Shown here: in pieces, positions 1 to 8,588 of the stretch | Numbering within the stretch: position 1 is the stretch's first letter | Layout of the letters: each line of letters opens with the position of its first letter | NCBI RefSeq assembly: GCF_000236905.1 | Contig: NC_016527.1 | Location: forward strand, 620,001 to 684,000 | Direction of reading: 5' to 3' | Length of the DNA stretch: 64,000 nt | Source: Tetrapisispora phaffii CBS 4417 | Lineage: Eukaryota; Ascomycota; Saccharomycetes; Saccharomycetales; Saccharomycetaceae | The notes under the pieces: generated by a model | Told to the model about the DNA's origin: nothing | What the model saw: only the letters and a program-made list of their open reading frames with translations | Databases searched by the model: none | Position numbers and translations under genes: made by a program

Positions 1-128
1 GATATACAATTATTGGTTTATTTGCAGGATTATTAGAAAATATTCCAATTTTATCTGGATTTTTTTTAACTTCAAACACAATCGCCGTTACAATGTGGGG
101 AATTGATGAAATTTCAAAATTCGAATAA
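1..128 (+). CDS. RRT8: C-terminal end of an RRT8/LDS-family membrane protein (5' end outside window)
   Basis: The frame is open from the window edge to a TAA at 126-128 and gives about 41 residues. They include a hydrophobic stretch and the segment LLENIPILSGFFLTSNTIAV followed by a tryptophan and acidic residues. This resembles the C-terminal part of the EI24-type fold in yeast Rrt8, Lds1 and Lds2, lipid-droplet and spore-wall proteins (family knowledge, recalled and not searched). Position supports it: in S. cerevisiae RRT8 lies tail to tail with GSH2 and LDS1 lies tail to tail with FUN30, and here the partial gene converges on GSH2 with FUN30 next. The S. cerevisiae paralogues were split by genome duplication, so RRT8 versus LDS1 cannot be decided from 41 residues. 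The start and most of the protein are missing. Confidence 0.6.
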   Translation, partial: YTIIGLFAGLLENIPILSGFFLTSNTIAVTMWGIDEISKFE

Positions 129-317
129 TCAATAAAATTTATAAACATACTAGCATTATTTACCAACAGTTATCATTAATTACTTAGCTTTTTCCATTTC
201 AATTTAAAAATTATCCCCACTATTAGATATTGATTTAAAATTCAAATAAATTAATAATATATTTCCTTTATTTCTTAAATGAGTGCACATATAAATATAT
301 ATTAATATTTACAAAAC

Positions 318-1769
318 TTAGTATAAAACAACACTATCAACGCAACCAAACCCAGCGGCAACACCACCTTCATTAGAAGAGTTAAATTTGGATCTTAATA
401 ACCAACCACTATACTCATTATATAATATATCATCATCATTGAACAACACACATCCAAATATACCTAATTCACTAATAATGCTTTCTCTAAAATATTCACC
501 TCCACGAACTAAAACATTTTGAGTAGTTGGCTCAGGTTGAATCAATTCCATCAAAATATAAGCATTCCAATCATTTTTATCTAATTTTTGTAAAAAAACT
601 GGGATATCTTCTTTGTAGATATTATTACCACCTCCTTCCCTTTGTGGCTTTAAAACATAGTTGTTTGGAGATTCAAATGCAAGTTTTTGTCCTTGTTTCC
701 CCAAATTAGAGTCATCTAAAGGATAAATTTTAACAAATGTAGAGTGCAAATCTTCAAGAGAGTCCTTGTCTTCGATGTAGTCTTTTAAAATATCTTTATC
801 AGTTAAAAGTTGTTGAATTTTCTTAGTTCCTGACAATTGAGTCAATAAATCAGGTGCTTTAATGGCATAACTGTTTTCAAGATATAATCTAGTATCCCAG
901 TCATCCTCACTAGCAAAATCAGATGGTGAATAACATGATCTAAAGTATATAACACCAATTTCTTCACCGGTAGCTTTCACAAACAATCTATTACTCTCTA
1001 AATCCATATAGGTAGAATTTTTAACTTCATCTAATATTAATCTTCTTGATTTAATGCCATAATTCGTTAGTAAATTATATTCTAATAGTCTTTGATCAAA
1101 TGCATTTCTTTCCTTTTTCTGAACAATAAAGACAACAATTGGGTTTTCCTTTAGAGAGTCATAATGCTTAATTGCTGTAGCCAACCCTTCAGTTAACTTT
1201 TGTGATGAATCAGAAATTGGGATATTATCATAGAACTTTAATCCATTATTTAAGGAATATTTACCCGAATCATTTAGATATTCATGCAATTGACTGACCT
1301 TATAAGACAATCCACCAAATGATACAGAAACAGTGTTGAATTCAACTTGTTTAATTGCATTGCGTTCTTTATCAATTAAATAATCAGATCTAAAGACACC
1401 TAATCTTAGCTTTTGCTTAATTCCTTTCCCCTCAGCTTTCAGATAGGTTTTCCACAACCTCCCTGTAAATTCAACATCAAATTTAGATAGCTTTTTAGAT
1501 TCCTCACGTAACCAATTACTTTTATCTTGAGCTATCTTAGCATATAATTCGTTGTATGATTTTTGAACATTGACTGCATGTTCAAAACTTTCCCTTGGTA
1601 AAGGCGTTGGAAATACAGTAGTGGGAGCAGTTGATGCCCCTTCTTCTTTAAAATTTGGTGGGTACATGACTAGTCCATTTGCTAAAGACCACTGATGCAT
1701 TTCTGGAATAACATGGTTAACCAATTCCTCATCAGTTAATTTTGGAAAAGAAGGATATTTTCCTGACAT
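318..1769 (-). CDS. GSH2: Glutathione synthetase
   Basis: This 483-residue protein is the cytosolic ATP-dependent glutathione synthetase, which joins gamma-glutamylcysteine to glycine in the second step of glutathione synthesis. The length is close to the usual roughly 490 residues of the eukaryotic enzyme. Family features visible are an N-terminal segment NGLVMYPPNF, the substrate-binding segment IKQVEFNTVSVSFGGLS near residue 140, the glycine-rich ATP-grasp loop KPQREGGGNNIY near residue 375, and the C-terminal GFGCVDSVVLY. The ATG at 1767-1769 is the first in frame and fits the family N-terminus. The gene converges on the RRT8-type gene on its left, and its promoter is the 507-bp gap before the FUN30 3' end. 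A TTAGTAA motif, the Yap1 site, lies 200 bp upstream of the ATG, which fits oxidative-stress control of glutathione genes. Confidence 0.97.
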   Translation of the reverse strand: MSGKYPSFPKLTDEELVNHVIPEMHQWSLANGLVMYPPNFKEEGASTAPTTVFPTPLPRESFEHAVNVQKSYNELYAKIAQDKSNWLREESKKLSKFDVEFTGRLWKTYLKAEGKGIKQKLRLGVFRSDYLIDKERNAIKQVEFNTVSVSFGGLSYKVSQLHEYLNDSGKYSLNNGLKFYDNIPISDSSQKLTEGLATAIKHYDSLKENPIVVFIVQKKERNAFDQRLLEYNLLTNYGIKSRRLILDEVKNSTYMDLESNRLFVKATGEEIGVIYFRSCYSPSDFASEDDWDTRLYLENSYAIKAPDLLTQLSGTKKIQQLLTDKDILKDYIEDKDSLEDLHSTFVKIYPLDDSNLGKQGQKLAFESPNNYVLKPQREGGGNNIYKEDIPVFLQKLDKNDWNAYILMELIQPEPTTQNVLVRGGEYFRESIISELGIFGCVLFNDDDILYNEYSGWLLRSKFNSSNEGGVAAGFGCVDSVVLY

Positions 1770-1968
1770 TTTCTTAGATCGTTCTTCAATTGATTTAACT
1801 TAAAAGTTAAATTGAATAAGTAATTAAAGTCCTGTTTGAACTGAGTCTTATAATATAATATTTAAGTGTCATTTAAGACTCAATTGATTAACTTTAGATG
1901 CAGATAAACATATCAAACTGCTTTCCTTGTAATCGGTTATTAACCTTTTTTAGTTTCACCATCAGTTA

Positions 1969-1975
1969 TTAGTAA
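1969..1975. promoter_or_regulatory. Candidate Yap1 response element upstream of GSH2
   Basis: TTAGTAA is the reverse complement of TTACTAA, the preferred Yap1 (AP-1-like) site of yeast. It lies 200 bp upstream of the GSH2 start in the 507-bp gap 1770-2276. GSH1 and GSH2 respond to Yap1 in S. cerevisiae, so position and sense agree. A 7-mer can occur by chance, so the call is inference. Nothing else stands out in this gap, which is AT-rich. Confidence 0.45.
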
Positions 1976-2276
1976 TATTTTGTACCATATCTCGCTTCAA
2001 AGAAAAGAAGTCGCTGAATTTGACATCAAGTAAAAACCTTTAAATTGGACCTTGTCGAGGGATTTCAAAACAGTGGCTTCATTATTTGCATTGAAGCATG
2101 ACCTGTGGAACATAGAGCAACTTAAAGTACTCTCTAACGTAGTGTAATATTATATTATATATACAAATGTATTTATTAATTTTCTATAAAGAAATGCTTT
2201 TAATTTGGTCTGTGTTTATTTGTTTCAGAAATTATACGATAGAAATCGTGTTACAGAAAGAAGTGATAGATGCTGG

Positions 2277-5200
2277 TTATTTTCCTTCTTCTGTGCTCTC
2301 TTCAAAGATAATATCTTCCAGCATGTCATTTACTTTAGATTCTAATGCATCTTCTGATTTTTTATCGTCTTCACTAATATGACTATCTAAATCTAATTTG
2401 TTATTTGCTAGCTGCAATATTTTTTCTTCAATGGATTTTTGAGTAATTAAGGTTGTAATCTGCACTTCCTTAGTTTGACCAACTCTATGAGCTCTATCAG
2501 AGGCTTGTCTATCGTCATGTGGATTGAAACTTTGGTCGAATATAATTACATTGTTAGCGCACACTAAATTGATACCAAACCCACCAGCTTTGGTTGATAA
2601 TATAAACACTGGAATAGTGTCATCTTCATAGAACTTGTCAATTAATGACTGACGATCGTTAACTTGCGTCGAACCATCTAATCTTAGAAATTTGTATTTT
2701 AAGGTTGATAATACATTCTCTAAAATATCTAGTACCTGGGTAAACAATGAAAAAATTAAAACCTTTTCTTTCTTATCTATAATAATTGTCTTTAGTAGTT
2801 CGCATAATTTTTCAACTTTACCTGAATTCATCCATTCATCATTTTTCAATTGATATTGTGACAAACTTTTTGGAAAGTTAGTACATAAACGGTGAAGTTC
2901 ATAATCGGTCATATAACTCATATCTTCTTTAATATATTCAATATTACCATTTTCAGCATATTCAGGTTCTCTTAAGATTGCTTTACTCATTTTAGAAATC
3001 GTTGCATCGTCATAGATATGTCTGAATAATAAAGGATGGATAGAAGCCTTTCTCAAAGACATTATTAAATTTTTTGAACTTGAATCTTTAATTGCTTTCC
3101 TTGCTTTAGCATCCGTTGGCAACATTCCATCTCTGATAAGCTTTTTATGATCCTTTACCATTTGTATTTCTTTATCATAAATCTCACGTTGGGAACTTGC
3201 CATATCACAATAAACAATATGTTTATGCTTTGCTGGTAAATGTTTCAAGACTTGGTCTTTACGTCTTCTCAAAATAAAGGGTCTCATCATTGTCTTTGCT
3301 CTATTAATTGCTTCCTGTGCCAACAATGGATTGTAATCTTTACTAGCTGTGGTGGTCTTTGCTCTTTGTTTAAAGATAGAGGCCAGTGATTCCTTTTTAG
3401 ATTCAAAAATAGATGGCATAATGAATTCCAATAACGACATCAATTCTTTTAGATTATTTTGTAATGGAGTACCTGTTAATAATAATCTAAAATTACAGTC
3501 TATTCTCATCAGTTTATTAAATCTTTCTGACGATGAATTTTTTAACATATGCCCTTCATCATATACAATTGCATTGAAGTTACAGTTTCTTAAAAATGAT
3601 ACATCTTGTTTGTTACCTGCTGCAAGATTATAGGTACTAACTATAACATCATACTGCCCTACATTTTCTTCTAATATATCACGTAGGTCCGCTCTTTCTG
3701 CCTGAGTACCATAATAAGGTTCAATCTTAAGTTCAGGACAAAATTTTTGGAATTCTCTGAGCCAATTCTCTAAGGTTGATGATGGAACCACTACTAGGTG
3801 AGGTCCTGGCTCGTTTATTTGTTTCAAATATGCCATGAAACTGATAACTTGACAAGTTTTACCAAGACCCATATCATCAGCAAGGATACATGACATTTTG
3901 TTATGATACATTAAGTTTAGCCAATTAATGCCTGCCTGCTGATAATCTTTTAAAGTAATATCTTCAGCCAATAATTTTGGTTTACCCATAAAAAATTTAA
4001 TTAATTTTCTGGCCTTTATTTTGTTACTTGTACGAGTAACTCTTGTTTTGGAATCAATTGCAAAATCTTCATCATCATCTGCACCTTCATCGTCATCAGC
4101 TTCCTCTACACCTATATCAAAATCCTCTTCCTCGTCTTCACTGTCTAAACGTTTAATTCTTCTTGCTGTCTTCTTAGCCAATAAATTTGCGGTAGAAGAA
4201 CTTGGAGTTGGAGTTGGGGTTGGAGTACCTGAAACTTCTGAATCATCAAATTCTTCAACAACCGCTTTATTTTGGTCATCAGTATCTAAAGAAGTGATAT
4301 CCAATTCACCATTTTCTGAAGGTTTTTCCAGATCAACACCCCATTTTTTAATTTGAGAAGCTATCAAAGTACCATACGATGAACATTGTTTAATAAGAGA
4401 ATCAATCGCATTATAACCTTTTATAGATTGGAATAATTTATCAACAAGTTTTTCACCTTCAGGTAGTTTAGGTTTACGAGATTTCCTTTTGTTTTCTTTC
4501 TGAGATTCTAATTTCTCTTTTTCTTTCTCTGTAATAAATTCCATGGCTGAAAATTGTGCAATGGATTTGAAAGTTCTGCTTTCAATAATCAATTTGGCTT
4601 TTTCAATAGGTATATCAGCTAAATCGGCAATGTCATTTGCTTCTGCTGTATTAATGAATTTCAGTATTTGAGCATCAATATTTTCTTCAGTTACTTGCTC
4701 TTCATAATTATCATTTTCTGAATCTAAATCTGTCAAGCCATCATCAATGACATCATGTTCTTCCTCATCTTCCATTAGTTGTTTAACAGATTTTTTTTTC
4801 ATTATCTTTTCCTTAGCTTGATCAAGATGAGTGTTAGTTTTTTGTACTTTTGTACTTTGCATATCAGCATATTTAACTAATCTTCTCTTTTTCTTTGCCA
4901 CTGGAGGATCTGAGTTTTCTGATGATTCATTCTCAGATAAAAGATCAGTTAACTCTGATTCGTTGACATGCTTCTTGTTTAATACATTCGAATAACGATC
5001 GAAAATTGAAGCTTTCTGTTTAACCAAAGTAATCTTTGAAGAGTCCTCTGCTGTAGTTGATAGTCTATTGACCTTTTTAGGAGAACTAGCAGACCAGGAA
5101 GTTCTTTGGCTTCTAATTTTATTCAACCTTTCCCTAGATAGAGCTAAATTGAATGAATTTGATTTGAATACAGCCTGAATTAAAGTTGCTGAAAAATCGG

Positions 5201-5420
5201 AAAATTCCTCTGATAGAATTGTCAGATTTGCTCTAAAGTCATCCCCGTCTTTTGAAGGAGATACTACATTTTGTGAATTTCCACCTTTGAAAGAAAACTT
5301 TTCTCTCAAAGAATTAGCGTTATCCATTTTGAAATCGGATTCTTTCTTCAATGGTGATGACGATGGGATGTTGTACCTTGATGGAGAAGATGATTCTGGT
5401 ACTTGGATATCGTCATTCAT
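2277..5420 (-). CDS. FUN30: SNF2-family chromatin remodeller Fun30
   Basis: This nuclear ATPase of 1047 residues is the Fun30/SMARCAD1-type remodeller, which exchanges H2A-H2B dimers and promotes resection at DNA breaks and silencing. The N-terminal 480 residues are low-complexity and acidic and contain a CUE-like ubiquitin-binding region near residues 70-110 (FSATLIQAVFKSNSFNLA). The helicase core follows: Walker A in DDMGLGKT near residue 520, the Walker B-type DEGH in IVYDEGHML, TGTPLQNN, and the C-terminal motifs DGSTQVNDR, STKAGGFGIN and DRAHRVGQTK. S. cerevisiae Fun30 has 1131 residues and the difference lies in the acidic linker. The gene is divergent from ATS1 with a 461-bp spacer, as in S. 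cerevisiae. The orthology is clear. Confidence 0.97.
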   Translation of the reverse strand: MNDDIQVPESSSPSRYNIPSSSPLKKESDFKMDNANSLREKFSFKGGNSQNVVSPSKDGDDFRANLTILSEEFSDFSATLIQAVFKSNSFNLALSRERLNKIRSQRTSWSASSPKKVNRLSTTAEDSSKITLVKQKASIFDRYSNVLNKKHVNESELTDLLSENESSENSDPPVAKKKRRLVKYADMQSTKVQKTNTHLDQAKEKIMKKKSVKQLMEDEEEHDVIDDGLTDLDSENDNYEEQVTEENIDAQILKFINTAEANDIADLADIPIEKAKLIIESRTFKSIAQFSAMEFITEKEKEKLESQKENKRKSRKPKLPEGEKLVDKLFQSIKGYNAIDSLIKQCSSYGTLIASQIKKWGVDLEKPSENGELDITSLDTDDQNKAVVEEFDDSEVSGTPTPTPTPSSSTANLLAKKTARRIKRLDSEDEEEDFDIGVEEADDDEGADDDEDFAIDSKTRVTRTSNKIKARKLIKFFMGKPKLLAEDITLKDYQQAGINWLNLMYHNKMSCILADDMGLGKTCQVISFMAYLKQINEPGPHLVVVPSSTLENWLREFQKFCPELKIEPYYGTQAERADLRDILEENVGQYDVIVSTYNLAAGNKQDVSFLRNCNFNAIVYDEGHMLKNSSSERFNKLMRIDCNFRLLLTGTPLQNNLKELMSLLEFIMPSIFESKKESLASIFKQRAKTTTASKDYNPLLAQEAINRAKTMMRPFILRRRKDQVLKHLPAKHKHIVYCDMASSQREIYDKEIQMVKDHKKLIRDGMLPTDAKARKAIKDSSSKNLIMSLRKASIHPLLFRHIYDDATISKMSKAILREPEYAENGNIEYIKEDMSYMTDYELHRLCTNFPKSLSQYQLKNDEWMNSGKVEKLCELLKTIIIDKKEKVLIFSLFTQVLDILENVLSTLKYKFLRLDGSTQVNDRQSLIDKFYEDDTIPVFILSTKAGGFGINLVCANNVIIFDQSFNPHDDRQASDRAHRVGQTKEVQITTLITQKSIEEKILQLANNKLDLDSHISEDDKKSEDALESKVNDMLEDIIFEESTEEGK

Positions 5421-5634
5421 GTTTAAAAGTATCTTATTTTTAAGTTCTTTTCATAAATGATTATTACGTTTAGGGTGTCAAAATTACTCTTATTTCATAT
5501 GAGGTTAGCTTGTTTTAAACTTACTTTAAATGCAATAAACAGTTTTACATTACTTTCAGGTCATCTCAGAGTGAAATCAAAATTCTTTGCAGGACCAGCA
5601 AATAATTTTACGCGACTGACATTAAAATTTTAGA

Positions 5635-5654
5635 CACGAAAAAGAAACGCGCGT
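5635..5654. promoter_or_regulatory. SCB- and MCB-like motifs between FUN30 and ATS1
   Basis: The divergent spacer 5421-5881 carries CACGAAA at 5635-5641, the Swi4/Swi6 (SCB) core, and ACGCGCGT at 5647-5654, an MCB-like motif, 6 bp apart. A further ACGCGA lies at about 5610. These sites give G1/S expression in budding yeast. They lie about 215 bp upstream of the FUN30 ATG and 230 bp upstream of ATS1. The motifs are seen directly and the regulation is inferred. The rest of the spacer is AT-rich without obvious features. Confidence 0.35.
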
Positions 5655-5881
5655 AGCAACATTTCAGTTGGTCTTCTCTTAAGTAGTAGAGCTTAAAAAA
5701 GATCAATAAAAGTCCATGAAATTTAACATGAAATTAGAAATCGATTCATATAAAAAAAGGGTACGATAATATTTAGAATGGGTCCATTCTATAACATGCT
5801 CGGCAATTGTTAGCTAAATGCACGATATCCGTATACAGAGTAGATATCATATTTGACACTTAGAATTCCATAATTATTAAA

Positions 5882-5931
5882 ATGCCAAGAGTTATATGTT
5901 TAGGATCAAAACGGTTCCGGTCAACTTAGGC
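5882..5931 (+). other. ATS1 start region split over three frames, with a CTTAGGC heptamer
   Basis: An ATG at 5882 in good context (A at -3) opens MPRVICLGS and then runs out of homology, stopping at 5927. The next frame, entered by skipping one A in the AAAA run 5908-5911, reads NGSGQL up to the CTT at 5925. The third frame, entered by skipping the A at 5928, reads GLPHQED and continues through the long ATS1 frame. Joined, these pieces match the beginning of an RCC1 repeat (GSNG..QLGL.H.ED). The second junction is exactly CTT-AGG-C, the +1 programmed frameshift heptamer of Ty1 and ABP140. The long frame can also start without any shift at the poor-context ATG at 5896. Confidence 0.6.
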
Positions 5932-7017
5932 CTTCCTCATCAAGAAGATTTGATAGTGCCAAGTTTAACTTTAGAGACACAAAAGTCAATTAAAAAAATA
6001 GCATGTGGGGGAAATCACACAATTATTCTGTGTGAGAATGAAATACTTGGTTGTGGAGAAACCAGTGCTGGTCAACTAGGAGATGATGTTTCGACTAATT
6101 TGGGGTGGAAAGTGTTGTTTCCAACGAGATCCATCATTGACGTAGCCTGTGGATGGGAGTTCACTGTAGTAATCGACTTTAATAACCAAGTACTCTCTTG
6201 CGGGACTGGTGGAAAAGGAGAGCTGGGTTTAGGAGCTGATGTCACACAATCAGATTCTCTACAATCAGTGTTCAAAATCCCTGACGGATATCAAGGGAAA
6301 CTATTTTCATCTTTACAGAACTGCATCCTTGTAATGACAAATAAAACTACTAAACATTGCCAAATATTTGGATGGGGCAGCAACACAAAAGAACAGCTAT
6401 TCAAACCTAAAAATAGGAAGGTGGCATCTCCCACACTCATATATGAAAGTCAAAATACTACGATTGACTATGTAAGCATGGGAAAAGATTTTATACTTCT
6501 AATCAATGATCACAATGAGGTAATCGAAGCCCGAGGAAATTTACCAGCCGGATTTACGATCTCAGATTGGGTCTCCAAACAACTAAGCCACGTCGCTTGC
6601 ATGTGGACGTCTATCCATATCCAATTAGAGGACAAAATCCATTCATTCGGGAATAATAGGTACGGACAATTGCTCAACAAACAAATCCCGAACATTAAGA
6701 ACTTTTCCACCGGAAGTGAGCATGGCATCATGTCCTTAAACAACCCCAGCACCATCAGTTGCTGGGGTTGGGGAGAACACGGTAACTGTGGACCTCTCAA
6801 CTCACCGACACGCCTCGAAAACCTGTCACCACACCCTATCACCACACCGCCTAATGCAAACAGCATCAATGACTATTCGAACACCATAAGCCCACCAAAT
6901 ACGATCCTACATCTAGATAATAAAAACACTCACCAAGTCCTGCTGCAAGGCGGCTACGCAACTTCCTGGATTGTCATCTATACCAGCAAACAAACCCCAC
7001 CGCCAATTTCACCATAA
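5896..7017 (+). CDS. ATS1: RCC1-like protein Ats1/Kti13
   Basis: Ats1 (Kti13) is a beta-propeller protein of the RCC1 family. It partners Kti11/Dph3 in Elongator-dependent modification of wobble uridine in tRNA and in diphthamide synthesis. The continuous frame has 373 residues against 333 in S. cerevisiae. RCC1-type blades are seen as KIACGGNHTIIL, DVACGWEFTVVI, IFGWGSNTKEQL, MGKDFILLI, CMWTSIHI, GSEHGIMSL and CWGWGEHGNCGP. The extra length is a serine-, threonine- and proline-rich insert before the last blade. The first residues of this frame (MFRIKTVPVN) do not look like an RCC1 start. The proper family N-terminus is encoded in two other frames from the ATG at 5882, which suggests either frameshift errors or programmed frameshifting. 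Base composition shifts towards G+C in the last 400 bp. Orthology is supported by sequence and by position between FUN30 and CCR4. Confidence 0.9.
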   Translation: MFRIKTVPVNLGLPHQEDLIVPSLTLETQKSIKKIACGGNHTIILCENEILGCGETSAGQLGDDVSTNLGWKVLFPTRSIIDVACGWEFTVVIDFNNQVLSCGTGGKGELGLGADVTQSDSLQSVFKIPDGYQGKLFSSLQNCILVMTNKTTKHCQIFGWGSNTKEQLFKPKNRKVASPTLIYESQNTTIDYVSMGKDFILLINDHNEVIEARGNLPAGFTISDWVSKQLSHVACMWTSIHIQLEDKIHSFGNNRYGQLLNKQIPNIKNFSTGSEHGIMSLNNPSTISCWGWGEHGNCGPLNSPTRLENLSPHPITTPPNANSINDYSNTISPPNTILHLDNKNTHQVLLQGGYATSWIVIYTSKQTPPPISP

Positions 7018-7934
7018 ACACTTGCAACAGCCATTTGTACAATGTGCGCCAACATCCTAGACCATCTGCGATTGATTGTATTCTGTCCTTATGTCAAGAT
7101 ATACAAATACCTATAGATATATAAATAAGTATATAATTTAACCGCCGTCATTTTATATTACTGGCTATCTTTTTTGGAGACAAACTTTGTTTTTGTGTCA
7201 TCTTATTTCCTTCTCTCTTTTCCGGGTTCTTTTTCTCCATTTGAGCAACATCATTTTCGACGGCAGCAGACCCACGGCAATCTCCCGCTCCGTCCCAGTC
7301 TACTGCCTTTTTTTTTTTCACCCTGCCCTGATGGCGTTCGTTACAAGTGATTCCGAGGTTTTCGCTTAACTTGAAAATTTTATTCTCTTGTGGGGGGGTT
7401 TCTACTCTGAGTTTCTCTTGAAATAGTTTCACTTTCTATTGTTTACAGTGGTAAAAGAGGGAAACTTTGCAGATAATAGCCATTAACTAACTATATTATA
7501 ATTGTAAATTGTAAATTATGTATATTTTGAATAGCCAATAGATTATATATATGATCTATATTAGCTCGTTGGTACTCGTTTGTTCTAGTGGAGCAAAAGG
7601 AACTTCAGCAAGGCTAGAGTAAAAAAATTTTATTCGTTAAGAGTAACATATTAAGGGATTTCTATAGGCTTACAGATCTAGGTTTCCATTGAACTATCCA
7701 CGAGACGCATCCTTTATAGTCATTTTATCATTCATAACATTTTGTTTGTTGGGTAACTCTTATATATCTGTCTATTGCTAACACTTTAAGAAAGAGATAG
7801 AAAAAATAACAGGCAAAAAAAACAAATTAACAGAAACGATATATACAAGGATAGGTATATGTTTGCGTTTTATCACTAGAAGAACAACTAATAGAAACAA
7901 TATACACATATACAAGAATTCATAAAGCGCTTAA
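7018..7934. other. 917-bp spacer upstream of CCR4
   Basis: The spacer holds no convincing gene. At 7165-7330 it is pyrimidine-rich on the + strand, with a run of ten T at 7308-7318, and a run of seven G lies at about 7391-7397. Short open frames on both strands (94 and 60 residues) overlap each other, use no recognisable motif and look like chance. The last 300 bp are AT-rich and presumably hold the CCR4 promoter and leader. No tRNA or snoRNA signature was seen. Confidence 0.6.
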
Positions 7935-8492
7935 ATGAATAATCCAACGTTGTTAGGAGGTCCTGGTAATATAGTCGACCCGACCGGTCAAAAACCTGGC
8001 ACGCCTTTGAACCATCAACAACAATTGCATACTCCTCCAGGAATGATGAATAATGAAAATACATTACATTTATTATCTCAATTACATAATGCTGGGAATC
8101 CAAATCCGCAACAGTTGAATGCCAATGATATTTTGAATGTGAATTTAAATATGCACAACAATAATGCTAATGCAAACACAAACGTCAATAATTTACCAAA
8201 TAATATAAATATGAGAATGAATATGGGTAATGGAATGAACATGAATATGAACATGAATATGAACATGAACATGAATATGAACATGAATATGAATATGAAC
8301 ATGAATATGAACAATGTCGTCCCAGATGGTAATATTAACAATCCGTTGTTTCATCCTCATCTTGAAGATCCATCGTTATTAAACAATCCTATATGGAAGT
8401 TACAATTGCAACTGGTTTCTACCTCAATGCAAACTTTGGGCCAACCAAATGTTTATGCTAGACAAAATGCTATGAAGAAATATTTGGTCAAC

Positions 8493-8588
<96 letters not shown>

